A DNA stretch of 64,000 nt from Wenyingzhuangia gilva (GTDB taxonomy: Bacteria > Bacteroidota > Bacteroidia > Flavobacteriales > Flavobacteriaceae). The stretch lies in NCBI RefSeq assembly GCF_030519655.1, contig NZ_JAUMIT010000008.1:1-64000 (forward strand), written 5' to 3'. Shown one piece after another: positions 17,633 through 28,932 of the stretch. The position numbers and the translations under genes were made by a program. The notes beneath the pieces are model-generated. The model saw nothing but the letters and a program-made list of their open reading frames with translations, searched no databases and was not told the origin of the DNA. The first letter of the stretch is position 1. The number at the start of each line of letters is the position of its first letter.

Positions 17633-18496
17633 TTAAAACTTTTTAGCATATAAATAGTATGTTTCTAACTCACTCCCAAAACTTTTAAAAAAAGAAGCAA
17701 TTCCGGGATGCATGGAGCCTTCAAAATCTAAAATATAATCTGTATTTGAATAAGATTGTATAATAGAATCTAAAATAGCAGTGTTTCCTTGTGCTTTATT
17801 TCCTTGTTGATTGTTGGCCGAAAAAACATAGTAAATTCGTTTTTTATCTTTAAAAAATAAGGAGCCAGAAATCAGCTCTTGATCTTTGTTGTAAACGCCA
17901 ATAATAATAGGGCTTAGTCTTTTTTCTAAAGCTAGTTTTTCAAGTTTTAAATAATCAGATAAGTTGATGTTTAGTTCTTCTTTGTAATTTTCTTTAAAGA
18001 CTGTAATCAAATCATTAATAGATACGTTTTTTTCTATTTTATATCCAACTTTTAGGAATTTTTTTAGTCTGTCCTTTCTGTCTTTTCTGTAGTTTTTATA
18101 AAGGTTTTCATAGGGTTGATTCAATCCTAAAACAAAATTATTTTTGGTAGAAAACAATTCAGAATTACAATTATTGTTGAGTTGAATCGTAGTTTTTAAA
18201 AACTTTTTTGGAATGGCTTTTATAAAAAGTTCTACTAGAGTTGAGTCAAAATTATGGATTGAAAAAACACCTAATTGTTGTGTCCAGCAAGGAGGATAAA
18301 TGTATTTAATAAAGTATTTACTTCTCCATGGTAATGGCATTACTGCTTTGTAGTTGTCTAAAATAAGCGCATCCCAGTTGTCTGCTACAATATCTAAATA
18401 ATAGCTTAATGCATAAATTCTTGAATTCACAGCATTTTGAATACAAGCATCATATTTATCTATATCAATATCTTTTCTTTGGAGGTAACGAATCAT
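17633..18496 (-). CDS. FemAB/GNAT-like acyltransferase
   Basis: 287 residues from the Met of MIRYLQRKDIDIDKY, which overlaps the upstream stop by 4 bases (ATGA); the longer frame to 18550 is less likely. The C-terminal half resembles the GNAT fold used by FemAB-like proteins (KDRKDRLKKFLKVGYKIEK, then LISGSLFFKDKKRIYYVFSA and a substrate-site like YILDFEGSMHPGIASFFKSFG). Such enzymes add acyl or aminoacyl groups to cell-wall or surface glycans. It is paired with the deacetylase-like gene upstream, so modification of a surface glycan is a reasonable inference. Confidence 0.7.
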   Translation of the reverse strand: MIRYLQRKDIDIDKYDACIQNAVNSRIYALSYYLDIVADNWDALILDNYKAVMPLPWRSKYFIKYIYPPCWTQQLGVFSIHNFDSTLVELFIKAIPKKFLKTTIQLNNNCNSELFSTKNNFVLGLNQPYENLYKNYRKDRKDRLKKFLKVGYKIEKNVSINDLITVFKENYKEELNINLSDYLKLEKLALEKRLSPIIIGVYNKDQELISGSLFFKDKKRIYYVFSANNQQGNKAQGNTAILDSIIQSYSNTDYILDFEGSMHPGIASFFKSFGSELETYYLYAKKF

Positions 18497-19809
18497 GAAT
18501 CTTTCACGCATTTTAAAACATCTTCGTAAAAATCTTCCCAATATTTCCACTCGTCAAAATTAGACAAACAGTCGTTATGAAAAATGGAGATTAAAGTTCC
18601 GTTTACTTGCTTTACTAGGTTAGCGATATGATTAATTCTCATCAAAGCTTGTTTAGGACTTAGTTGCATTTCAAAACGTAAAACAGTATCATTAAAAGCA
18701 TAAGGAAACACTTTTAGTGGAGTCTGAATTTCAAAATCTAAATCATAAAAATAAAAAGGAGTACAAGTGCTTGCTTTAAACCCCATGTGTTTTGGGTATC
18801 CCATGGTGTAATCTTCCTGAATATCTAAATCTATTAATTTATGATATGTATCGGGCAATTTATTTCGTCCGTGATGCTGCCTAGAAAGCTTTGTAGGGGT
18901 ATTGATGATTTTTTCTAATCGACCAGTTTCTTTAATCAAACTATCTTCATCTTCCATGGTAAAGTAAGAACTTAATAATCCTACTCGAGCATGATCTGCA
19001 ATAGATTTTATAAGTAAATGATACTTCCTTTTGGTATAAGCAATGTTGTTGTCGTAAGTGGTATAATTACTTAAAAGAAAAAAGAAAATGGTTTTAACAT
19101 TATACTTTTTTTGTAAATAAATAATTTTATCAAAGGTATCATAAGGATCATCTTTAATGGTTAACAACGTGGCAATTCTTACCCAAACAGCATATAATTT
19201 AAAAGTAAATAAATCATAAACACCACTTACAATGTTTCTGATAATTCCTTTTCCTTTATATAAAAAAGTTTGATTGACACTAAAAGTAGAAATATATTGA
19301 TATTTGTTAGATACGTGTTCGTATTCGGGATATTCCTCTTTTAAAGCTTTTAATAATTTGTAAGCCCAAACATCAATAATGGGTTTGTCTAAAAAATTAT
19401 GCTTGTAAGCAATGCTTTCTTCGGCAGGAAAACAATCTGTTTCGTCTAACACAACAGGTAAATATTCTTCGTACCTACTTAATAAATAAAAGCTTGCTGC
19501 AAAAATATCAAAAGGAATATTTGATTTTTTTCCGGTGCTAAAAAAACAAGGAGTACTGTCCCATTGAGATACATTGATTTCAATGTCATTAATTCCTTGT
19601 TCAAACAATAAACCATGACTTTGAATAAAAAACTCCCCTCCCAAAGGAGATTTCCCATAGCTCATTTTTAAACTATCATGAGATACAAACTCCTCTATTT
19701 TAGATGTAAATTTTACAGGAATATTAAGAATACGCACAAAAATATGCTTAAAAATATAGCTTACTCTTGGAGTTGTTTTTTGTGTATATATTAATAATTC
19801 GTCTGCCAT
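18493..19809 (-). CDS. Polysaccharide deacetylase-like protein
   Basis: 438 residues from the Met of MADELLIYTQK (the longer frame overlaps radC). The N-terminal 200 residues resemble a DUF7033-type domain found before NodB-like domains in Bacteroidota. The rest follows the NodB barrel in reduced form: KTIFFFLLSNYTTYD, HARVGLLSSYFTMEDEDSL, RQHHGRNKLPDTY, and MGFKASTCTPFYFYDL. The usual metal-binding D-H-H set is not clearly intact, so deacetylase activity is uncertain. It overlaps the FemAB-like gene by 4 bp and follows radC by 4 bp. Confidence 0.7.
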   Translation of the reverse strand: MADELLIYTQKTTPRVSYIFKHIFVRILNIPVKFTSKIEEFVSHDSLKMSYGKSPLGGEFFIQSHGLLFEQGINDIEINVSQWDSTPCFFSTGKKSNIPFDIFAASFYLLSRYEEYLPVVLDETDCFPAEESIAYKHNFLDKPIIDVWAYKLLKALKEEYPEYEHVSNKYQYISTFSVNQTFLYKGKGIIRNIVSGVYDLFTFKLYAVWVRIATLLTIKDDPYDTFDKIIYLQKKYNVKTIFFFLLSNYTTYDNNIAYTKRKYHLLIKSIADHARVGLLSSYFTMEDEDSLIKETGRLEKIINTPTKLSRQHHGRNKLPDTYHKLIDLDIQEDYTMGYPKHMGFKASTCTPFYFYDLDFEIQTPLKVFPYAFNDTVLRFEMQLSPKQALMRINHIANLVKQVNGTLISIFHNDCLSNFDEWKYWEDFYEDVLKCVKDS

Positions 19810-19813
19810 AACA

Positions 19814-20512
19814 TTATAGAATTCCCTCGTCTGCAAAGCTAAAATAAGCTTTTTGAGTGACTATTAAATGATCCAGAACTTTTATATCTAAGGTTGTGGC
19901 TGCATTTTTAATTTTAGTAGTCAATTGTTTGTCTGCCACACTAGGTTCAAGTTTGCCAGATGGGTGGTTGTGCCCCAAAATCATAGCGGTAGATAATAGT
20001 TCTAAACTCTTTTTAAAAACAATTCTTACATCTACCAAAGTTCCTGTAATTCCACCCTTGCTAATCATTTGTTTTTCTATTACTTTATTATTGTTGTTAA
20101 GGTGTAAAATCCAAAATTCTTCATGATGAATGTCTCCAATAATAGGTTGAAAAATCTCATAAGCATCTTTACTACAAGTAATTTTAGGAATAGATAAAGC
20201 TTCGGCCAAACGTCTTCGTTTTCCAAGTTCTAAGGCCGTAACAATACTAATCGCTTTTGCCTCACCAATGCCGTTAAAAGATTGTAATTCGTTAATGCCT
20301 GCTTTGGCTAGTTGATTTAAATTGTTGCTAAAGTGATTTAGTATTTTTTTGGACAGCTCTACAGCTGATTCATTTCTGTTTCCAGACCCAATTAAAATGG
20401 CAATTAATTCAGCATTAGAGAGAGAATTTACTCCTTTTAAAATTAATTTTTCCCGAGGTCTATCTTCCTCATTCCATTCCTTAATTGTTAAAGATTTAGT
20501 ACTGTTTTTCAT
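19814..20512 (-). CDS. radC: RadC family JAB-domain protein
   Basis: 232 residues. The N-terminal helix-hairpin-helix region (LAKAGINELQSFNGIGEAKA near 75) is followed by the RadC/MPN domain with the JAMM metal-binding motif in ILGHNHPSGKLEPSVAD near 180. Despite the historical name, a direct DNA repair role is doubtful for the family. It precedes the deacetylase-like gene by 4 bases. The intergenic region with trkA carries a divergent arrangement. Confidence 0.92.
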   Translation of the reverse strand: MKNSTKSLTIKEWNEEDRPREKLILKGVNSLSNAELIAILIGSGNRNESAVELSKKILNHFSNNLNQLAKAGINELQSFNGIGEAKAISIVTALELGKRRRLAEALSIPKITCSKDAYEIFQPIIGDIHHEEFWILHLNNNNKVIEKQMISKGGITGTLVDVRIVFKKSLELLSTAMILGHNHPSGKLEPSVADKQLTTKIKNAATTLDIKVLDHLIVTQKAYFSFADEGIL

Positions 20513-20549
20513 AGCTTTACATTTATTAACAGATGCTAACTAAATATAA

Positions 20550-20557
20550 TATATTTG
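20550..20557 (+). promoter_or_regulatory. trkA-trkH promoter, -7 box
   Basis: TATATTTG, a perfect TAnnTTTG box, ends 19 bases before the trkA ATG. A -33 TTTG is not evident at the expected distance. Confidence 0.6.
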
Positions 20558-20576
20558 TAGCAAACTAAATTAAACT

Positions 20577-21923
20577 ATGAAAATCATTATTGCTGGTGCA
20601 GGGGAAATCGGCTATCATTTGGCAAAGTTGCTATCAATGGAGTCTCATGATATTTATGTGATCGATCAAAACACACAAAGATTAAATCACTTAAATACAC
20701 ATATTGATGTTTTTACCAAAAAAGGAGATGCTGCTTCTATTGCTGTTTTAAAAGAAGTAGGGATTAGCGATGCTGATTTATTGGTAGCGGTAACTGAGTC
20801 TCAAAATACCAATTTAACCATTGCGGGAATTGGAAAAACTTTAGGGGTTAAAAAAACCATTGCAAGAATATCAAACACAGAATATTTAAAGACTAAAGAA
20901 ATTAATTTTTCAGATGTAGGAATTGATTATATGATTTCTCCTGAAGAACTAGCAGCTAAAGAAATTGAGGTTTTAATTAAAGAAACTTCTTTTAACGATA
21001 AGTTTGAGTTTGAAAAAGGAGAGTTAAGTGTTTTAGGAGCAAAATTAACTTCAGAATCTGCTATTGTAGGATTAACGGTACAAGAAATTAATTTAAAATA
21101 TCCTTTTGATTTTGTAGTGATTGCCGTAAAAAGAGAACACTCCTCAAATATCATTATTCCAAAAGGAGATACTTTTTTTGAAGCAAATGATCAGGTTTAT
21201 TTTTCGGTTCCTAGAGAGAGTTTAGATAAAATTCACATATTGGTAGATACTCAAAAAATCGGAATTAAAGATGTCATGATTCTTGGTGGAGGTCGTATTG
21301 GTCAAAAAATGGCTCGTAGACTTTGTCACAAAAATCTTCGAGTAAAAGTAATTGAACAAGATAGAGAAAAGTGTTTTGAGTTGTCTGATGATTTAAAAAA
21401 CACTTTGGTTATTAACGGTGATGGTAGAGATATTGAACTGCTTGAAGAGGAATCTTTAAATAATATGGATGCTTTTATTGCGGTTACAGGAAATTCTGAA
21501 ACTAATATTATGACTAGTTTGGTGGCCAAATCGAGAGGGGTTAAAAAAACCATTGCTTTGGTGGCAAACATGAATTATATGGATATTTCTCAAACCATTG
21601 GAGTAGATACGTTAATCAATAAAAAAATATTGGCTGCAAGTGTTATTTTTAGACATGTTCGTAAAGGTAGAGTCTTGGCTTTGGCGAATTTACATAACGT
21701 AGATGCAGAGGTGTTAGAGTTTTTTGTAAGGAGAAATACCAAAATTACAGAGCATAAAATAAAAGATTTAAACTTGCCTGAAAATATGGTTCTTGGAGGG
21801 GTTGTTAGGGGAGGAAAAGCTTTAATGACTTTTGGAGATTTTATCATTCAGCCAGGAGATAAAGCGTTGGTGTTTTGTTTACCAGATGCCATTCCGCAAG
21901 TAGAAAAGTTCTTTAACAATTAA
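20577..21923 (+). CDS. trkA: Trk potassium uptake system regulator TrkA
   Basis: 448 residues made of two RCK modules, each with an NAD(H)-binding Rossmann domain (IIAGAGEIGYHLAKLL at the N-terminus and MILGGGRIGQKMARRL near residue 227) and a TrkA-C domain. It forms the cytoplasmic ring that gates the TrkH channel in response to nucleotide. The trkH start lies 3 bases downstream, so they form an operon. Confidence 0.96.
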   Translation: MKIIIAGAGEIGYHLAKLLSMESHDIYVIDQNTQRLNHLNTHIDVFTKKGDAASIAVLKEVGISDADLLVAVTESQNTNLTIAGIGKTLGVKKTIARISNTEYLKTKEINFSDVGIDYMISPEELAAKEIEVLIKETSFNDKFEFEKGELSVLGAKLTSESAIVGLTVQEINLKYPFDFVVIAVKREHSSNIIIPKGDTFFEANDQVYFSVPRESLDKIHILVDTQKIGIKDVMILGGGRIGQKMARRLCHKNLRVKVIEQDREKCFELSDDLKNTLVINGDGRDIELLEEESLNNMDAFIAVTGNSETNIMTSLVAKSRGVKKTIALVANMNYMDISQTIGVDTLINKKILAASVIFRHVRKGRVLALANLHNVDAEVLEFFVRRNTKITEHKIKDLNLPENMVLGGVVRGGKALMTFGDFIIQPGDKALVFCLPDAIPQVEKFFNN

Positions 21924-21926
21924 GCG

Positions 21927-23426
21927 ATGAGAGGATTAAATTATAAAATCATTCTAAGTTTTTTAGGTTTGACTTCCATGATGAATGGTTTTTTTATGCT
22001 GCTTTCAGAGCCTTTTAGTTGGTATTATCATGAGGAGGCTAGTTACGGAATTTTATCAGCGGGAATTATTACCATTTTATTTGGATTTGTATTGTGGTTT
22101 TTTAATAGAAATGCTAATAAAGACATTCAAAAAAGAGAAGGATATTTAATTGTAACATTGGGTTGGTTGATGTTGACTTTAACGGGTACATTGCCTTATT
22201 TAATGACAGGAACCATTACCTCATTTCCAAATGCTGTTTTTGAAACCATTTCAGGTTATTCAACCACAGGAGCTTCTATTTTAACAGATATAGAAAGCGT
22301 TTCTAAAGGGGTGCTTTTTTGGAGAAGTGCAACGCATTGGATCGGCGGAATGGGAATTATTGTACTTACCGTAGCAATTTTACCTTTGTTAGGAATTGGT
22401 GGAATGCAACTTTTTGTGGCCGAAGCACCTGGGCCCTCTACAGATAAATTACATCCTAGAATTACTCAAACAGCCAAACGTTTATGGTTGATTTATTTTA
22501 GTTTAACCATTTCAGAATTTTTACTGTTAAAATTAGCGGGAATGAACTGGTTTGATGCTATCAATCATGCTATGGCAACTTTAAGTACAGGTGGGTTTTC
22601 TACGAAGAATGATAGTGTTGCTTATTGGAATGACAATCCGTTTATTCAGTACATTATTATTGCTTTTATGTTTGTGGCAGGAGCCAATTTTGTATTGAGT
22701 TACTATGCTTTAAAAGGAAAGACTTTAAAAATTTTTAAAAATGAAGAATTCCGATATTATTTTGTCTTAATCGTATTGGTAACGCTAACTATTACGGGGT
22801 TAATTATGTATTTTCAAGATCCATCATTAGTTACAAGTGTTCATCATCCAATGATTTTTGGTAAACTAGAAAGTTCTTTTAGGCATGCAGCTTTTCAGGT
22901 GGTAAGTGTTTTAACTACTACAGGTTTTGTAACAGCAGATTATACCATGTGGAATTCTTTAGCAACTGCTTTGGTTTTTTCTTTGTTTTTTATAGGAGGG
23001 TCTGCGGGGTCAACTAGTGGTGGTGTAAAGGTGGTTAGACACGTAATAATGATAAAAAATGCTATTTTAGAATTAAAAAAACAATTACACCCAAGAGCTG
23101 TAATTTCTGTAAGGTATAATGGTGGCAGGGTCTCTAGAGTGATTATTTTTAATATACTTTCATTCTTTGTTATTTATATGCTAATTTTTATTCTCAGTAC
23201 CATTGTATTAACGTTGTTTGGATTAGATTTTAACACTGCCATAGGAGCAGCAGCATCTTGTTTGGGAAATATTGGTCCAGGTTTGGGTAAATTAGGACCT
23301 GTAAATAATTATGCGCATCTTTCTGATATGGCTAAATTGTTTTGTTCTTTTCTAATGTTGATAGGTCGTTTAGAGCTGTTTACAGTATTGATTGTATTAA
23401 CGCCTTATTTTTGGAAGAGTAACTAG
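21927..23426 (+). CDS. trkH: Trk potassium uptake channel TrkH
   Basis: 499 residues, integral inner-membrane. Four pore-loop repeats with the conserved selectivity-filter glycines are visible: ISGYSTTGAS, LSTGGFSTKND, LTTTGFVTADY and CLGNIGPGLG. The third pore is followed by GGSAGSTSGGVKVVR, the family's gating loop. It takes up K+ together with TrkA, encoded just upstream. Confidence 0.96.
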   Translation: MRGLNYKIILSFLGLTSMMNGFFMLLSEPFSWYYHEEASYGILSAGIITILFGFVLWFFNRNANKDIQKREGYLIVTLGWLMLTLTGTLPYLMTGTITSFPNAVFETISGYSTTGASILTDIESVSKGVLFWRSATHWIGGMGIIVLTVAILPLLGIGGMQLFVAEAPGPSTDKLHPRITQTAKRLWLIYFSLTISEFLLLKLAGMNWFDAINHAMATLSTGGFSTKNDSVAYWNDNPFIQYIIIAFMFVAGANFVLSYYALKGKTLKIFKNEEFRYYFVLIVLVTLTITGLIMYFQDPSLVTSVHHPMIFGKLESSFRHAAFQVVSVLTTTGFVTADYTMWNSLATALVFSLFFIGGSAGSTSGGVKVVRHVIMIKNAILELKKQLHPRAVISVRYNGGRVSRVIIFNILSFFVIYMLIFILSTIVLTLFGLDFNTAIGAAASCLGNIGPGLGKLGPVNNYAHLSDMAKLFCSFLMLIGRLELFTVLIVLTPYFWKSN

Positions 23427-23438
23427 AAATTAAAATAG

Positions 23439-23615
23439 ATGGAACATTTTTTTACTTGTCCCTATTGTTGGGAAAATATCAGTATGGTTTTAGAGTTTTC
23501 TGTAAATGAAACTTATATTCAAGATTGCGAAGTGTGTTGCAATCCTATTGAAATAAAAACAGCATGGGAGGGAGAAGAACTTTTGTTATTTGAAGCCAAT
23601 CCTATTGATCAATAA
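23439..23615 (+). CDS. CPXCG-motif cysteine-rich small protein
   Basis: 58 residues, below usual reporting length. It starts MEHFFTCPYCWENISM and contains a second Cys pair in QDCEVCCNPIEI, giving two CXXC-like knuckles that should bind one zinc ion. It ends with an acidic segment (WEGEELLLFEANPIDQ). Proteins of this kind are common in proteobacteria and Bacteroidota; their role is unknown. It starts 12 bases after trkH and ends at a strong terminator, so it is the last gene of the trk transcript. Confidence 0.85.
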   Translation: MEHFFTCPYCWENISMVLEFSVNETYIQDCEVCCNPIEIKTAWEGEELLLFEANPIDQ

Positions 23616-23654
23616 ACCTAAAAAGCCCAACAATTTGTTGGGCTTTTTAGGTTT
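23614..23654. terminator. Bidirectional terminator between the CPXCG gene and mdh
   Basis: CCTAAAAAGCCCAACAA (23617-23633) pairs perfectly with TTGTTGGGCTTTTTAGG (23635-23651), and the flanking A and T tracts extend the stem. It serves both convergent transcripts. Confidence 0.92.
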
Positions 23655-23671
23655 ATTGTGTTAGGGATAAA

Positions 23672-24598
23672 TTATACCTCTAACAATCCATTTGTTTTTC
23701 TCACCGCATCTGCAGAAGCAGCAAATTTTGTAGCTTCAGCTTCGTTTAAATCAATATCAACAATCTTTTCAATACCATTGGCTCCTAATACACAAGGTAC
23801 TCCAATACAAATATCAGATTGTCCGTACTCTCCTTCTAAGTAAGCAGAACAAGGGAATATTTTTTTAGAATCGGTAGCAATGGCTTGAACCATTGCAGAT
23901 ACAGCAGCTCCAGGAGCATACCATGCAGAAGTTCCTAACATTTTAGTTAAAGTAGCTCCACCCACCATGGTTGCTTGTGCTACTTCTTCTAATTTTTCAT
24001 CAGATAAAAATTGTGTTACAGGAATAGAGTTACGAGTAGCGTAACGAGTTAAAGGAATCATACCGGTATCTGAGTGCCCTCCAATAACCATTCCATCAAC
24101 ATCAGATAAAGGAGCTTCTAAAGCTTCAGCCAAACGATATTTAAATCGTCCAGAATCTAAAGCTCCACCCATTCCAATAATTTTATTTTTTGGTAAACCA
24201 GTAGCTTTATGAGCTAAGTAGGTCATAGTATCCATTGGGTTAGAAACCACAATAATAATAACGTTAGGAGAGTGTTTAATCAAGTTTTCAGAAACCTGTT
24301 TTACAATTCCAGCGTTAATTCCAATTAATTCTTCTCTTGTCATTCCCGGCTTTCTTGGAATTCCAGAGGTAATCACTGCAACATCTGACCCAGCAGATTT
24401 AGAGTAATCATTTGTTGATCCTATAATTTTAGTGTCAAAATCATTTAATGAAGCAGTTTGCATTAAGTCCATGGCTTTCCCTTCGGCAAAGTTTTCTTTA
24501 ATGTCTACAATAACAACTTCTGATGCAAAATTTTTAATAGCGATGTATTCTGCGCAAGATGCACCAACGGCACCTGCTCCAACTACAGTTACTTTCAT
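23672..24598 (-). CDS. mdh: Malate dehydrogenase
   Basis: 308 residues of the lactate-dehydrogenase-like MDH group. It oxidises malate to oxaloacetate with NAD+ in the TCA cycle. NAD-binding VVGAGAVGASCAEYIA is at the N-terminus, the substrate loop with Arg is in SGIPRKPGMTREELI (near 80), VSNPMDTMTYLA follows, and the catalytic His is in VIGGHSDTGMIPL near 172. It is a single gene between two terminator-like regions. Confidence 0.96.
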   Translation of the reverse strand: MKVTVVGAGAVGASCAEYIAIKNFASEVVIVDIKENFAEGKAMDLMQTASLNDFDTKIIGSTNDYSKSAGSDVAVITSGIPRKPGMTREELIGINAGIVKQVSENLIKHSPNVIIIVVSNPMDTMTYLAHKATGLPKNKIIGMGGALDSGRFKYRLAEALEAPLSDVDGMVIGGHSDTGMIPLTRYATRNSIPVTQFLSDEKLEEVAQATMVGGATLTKMLGTSAWYAPGAAVSAMVQAIATDSKKIFPCSAYLEGEYGQSDICIGVPCVLGANGIEKIVDIDLNEAEATKFAASADAVRKTNGLLEV

Positions 24599-24767
24599 TT
24601 TATATGTTTTTTATGTGATTATTCTTTATGATACCTAAAAATAAGGATTTGTATTGATTCTCAACATGATTTTAATCACTAATAACTTAAAAAGAGAAAT
24701 AAATTGCTAGAAGCTAATGTTTTGGGGAGATTAGTGTTCTCATTTTTTTGACTTCTTAAAAACAGAA

Positions 24768-25241
24768 TTATTCAGCAATTTTTTCTAGTTCGGCAATTCT
24801 TTCCTTTATTTTTTGTTGAAATGTAGACATTTCATCTTGCATCATCTTTTCCATAAGTTCTTTACTAATGGTTGGGGTGAGTTTTAAGAGTTTTTTACCT
24901 GTTTCACTTTTGTAAAATCCAATCATGTAATTGATATCGTTTTCACTAAAGTATTTTGCATAAATATCCACCATAGCACCATTAACGATATTGTTAGTGA
25001 AATTTTTTGCCTCTTCTAAAACAATTGTGTTTACTTTTTCTATTTTCTGTTCTTGTTCTTCTGTTTTTAGGCTAGACTTCATTTGTTGTTGCATCATAGG
25101 AATCATTTGATCCATCATTTGACTGATCATTTTGTCTGCTTGCATCACATCAATAAGTTCTAAAACTTTTTCTTTGGGAGCTTGTGCGTTTACGGTTAAT
25201 GTTAAAAACATTAATAGGCTAAAAATCTTTTTCATTTTCAT
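24768..25241 (-). CDS. DUF2059-type secreted protein
   Basis: 157 residues with a signal peptide (KKIFSLLMFLTLTVNAQ), so periplasmic. The body is helical, with a Met-rich first part (MISQMMDQMIPMMQQQM) and the DUF2059-like segment YFSENDINYMIGFYKSETGKKLL near residue 97. The family has no settled function. Confidence 0.78.
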   Translation of the reverse strand: MKMKKIFSLLMFLTLTVNAQAPKEKVLELIDVMQADKMISQMMDQMIPMMQQQMKSSLKTEEQEQKIEKVNTIVLEEAKNFTNNIVNGAMVDIYAKYFSENDINYMIGFYKSETGKKLLKLTPTISKELMEKMMQDEMSTFQQKIKERIAELEKIAE

Positions 25242-25281
25242 ATAGTTTTATTGTTTGTTGTTAAAAGTAATTAAATAAAAT

Positions 25282-25319
25282 AAAAAAGCGCACTGTGTGA
25301 TGACACAGTGCGCTTTTTT
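25282..25319 (-). terminator. Strong intrinsic terminator of the DUF6588-like gene
   Basis: A perfect 17-bp stem (AAAAAAGCGCACTGTGT, 25282-25298, with its complement at 25303-25319) closes a GATG loop, giving T runs in both directions. It lies just past the stop of the gene at 25341. Confidence 0.93.
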
Positions 25320-25340
25320 AAAATATTATTGTTTTTATGA

Positions 25341-26366
25341 TTATCTAAAGCTAAAGGCTATACCAGCATTTATAGAGTTATATTCTTGTATTGTATAATC
25401 TCCATATATTTTAAAAAAAGCTAAATTGATGCTCATACCAGCGGTTGTTTTAAACCCACTAACATCATATTTTAAATGAGGTAAGTCTTCTGGATCTAGA
25501 GTTTCAGTTTGACTTCCTGATACAATACCATTGTCATAGGTATAAGTAACTTCATAATCGCCTTCAACATCTAATTTGGCATTTCCTCCAGAGTATCCTA
25601 GTCCAACGTAAAAGTTTACAATTTTTAAATCTACAGATCCTAATAATTGAGCAGTTAAACTAGTTACTTGAAAATCTATATTTTGGTTTTCACCAGGGAA
25701 ATAATGAGCATTCATTCTTGTATATCCTCCAAATACCGAAACATCAACCAATGGAATCCTTTTTGCTATTGGGAAATATTGTAAAATGTTGTGTTTAATT
25801 CCTACTCCAAATAAATCAGTTTTAAAAGAATCACTACCAACTTTAGGTACAAATCTAAAAGTTACATCGGTTTTAAAAGGTAAACCGATTCCTGCTTGAA
25901 CCATGGCCATTGGCACTTGGTCAAAACCAATTTCTCCACCAATTCCGTTTAAAGCATTAAACTCATATTCGGCATCATAGCTTACTCCTCCATTTGAAAT
26001 GGTTCTAGTAGCAACCAATACCTCATTAGTATCTCCTCCAAAAGCAGTTGGTAACTCTGAACTTGTTCCATTTTTTAATCGGATGTTTGTGTAATCAGAA
26101 TTGTTAAAAGTGAAGTTTTTACCTGAGCTAGGAACAGTAGAGAGAGAGGTATTTATAGTAATGTCAAACCCTAGTAATCTGTGAGGTTTTGCGGTTCTGT
26201 ACCAACCATTGTTTAGGTTGTAAATAGTTCCTTCAAAAGCAGGAGTTAAATAGGACTGCATTAAAGTTCCAGCATCTTTACCTGCTGCTAAGAATTGTTC
26301 AATTTCTTGTGCCTTGGCAGTAAACATTCCTGCTGATAAAGCAATTATTAAGACAATTTTTTTCAT
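25341..26366 (-). CDS. Outer-membrane beta-barrel-like protein (DUF6588-type)
   Basis: 341 residues with a signal peptide (MKKIVLIIALSAGMFTAKAQ). The mature part has alternating hydrophobic strands and ends in phenylalanine (NAGIAFSFR, with F next to last), as outer-membrane barrels often do. I match it to the DUF6588 family of Bacteroidota from memory of GWYRTAKPHRLLGFDITI and the DVSVFGGYTRMN segment; no function is known for that family. Confidence 0.7.
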   Translation of the reverse strand: MKKIVLIIALSAGMFTAKAQEIEQFLAAGKDAGTLMQSYLTPAFEGTIYNLNNGWYRTAKPHRLLGFDITINTSLSTVPSSGKNFTFNNSDYTNIRLKNGTSSELPTAFGGDTNEVLVATRTISNGGVSYDAEYEFNALNGIGGEIGFDQVPMAMVQAGIGLPFKTDVTFRFVPKVGSDSFKTDLFGVGIKHNILQYFPIAKRIPLVDVSVFGGYTRMNAHYFPGENQNIDFQVTSLTAQLLGSVDLKIVNFYVGLGYSGGNAKLDVEGDYEVTYTYDNGIVSGSQTETLDPEDLPHLKYDVSGFKTTAGMSINLAFFKIYGDYTIQEYNSINAGIAFSFR

Positions 26367-26442
26367 AAGTATAGTTTTTTATATTGTATACGAATGTACA
26401 AAAATACTAGTATATGTTTTTTGTAAATATTAAAGCAATAAA

Positions 26443-26472
26443 AAAGGAGATAAATATAAATTCATCTCCTTT
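26443..26472 (-). terminator. Intrinsic terminator of gyrB
   Basis: AAAGGAGAT (26443-26451) pairs with ATCTCCTTT (26464-26472) around a 12-nt AT loop, with an A run on the plus strand that becomes T on the minus strand. It lies 26 bases past the gyrB stop. Confidence 0.78.
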
Positions 26473-26497
26473 AATTTTATGTTATTAGTGTTGTTTG

Positions 26498-28932
<2,435 letters not shown>

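Noticed and set aside
17633-17640. Possible terminator between the flippase and FemAB-like genes
   Set aside because: No stem can be drawn; the two stop codons abut.
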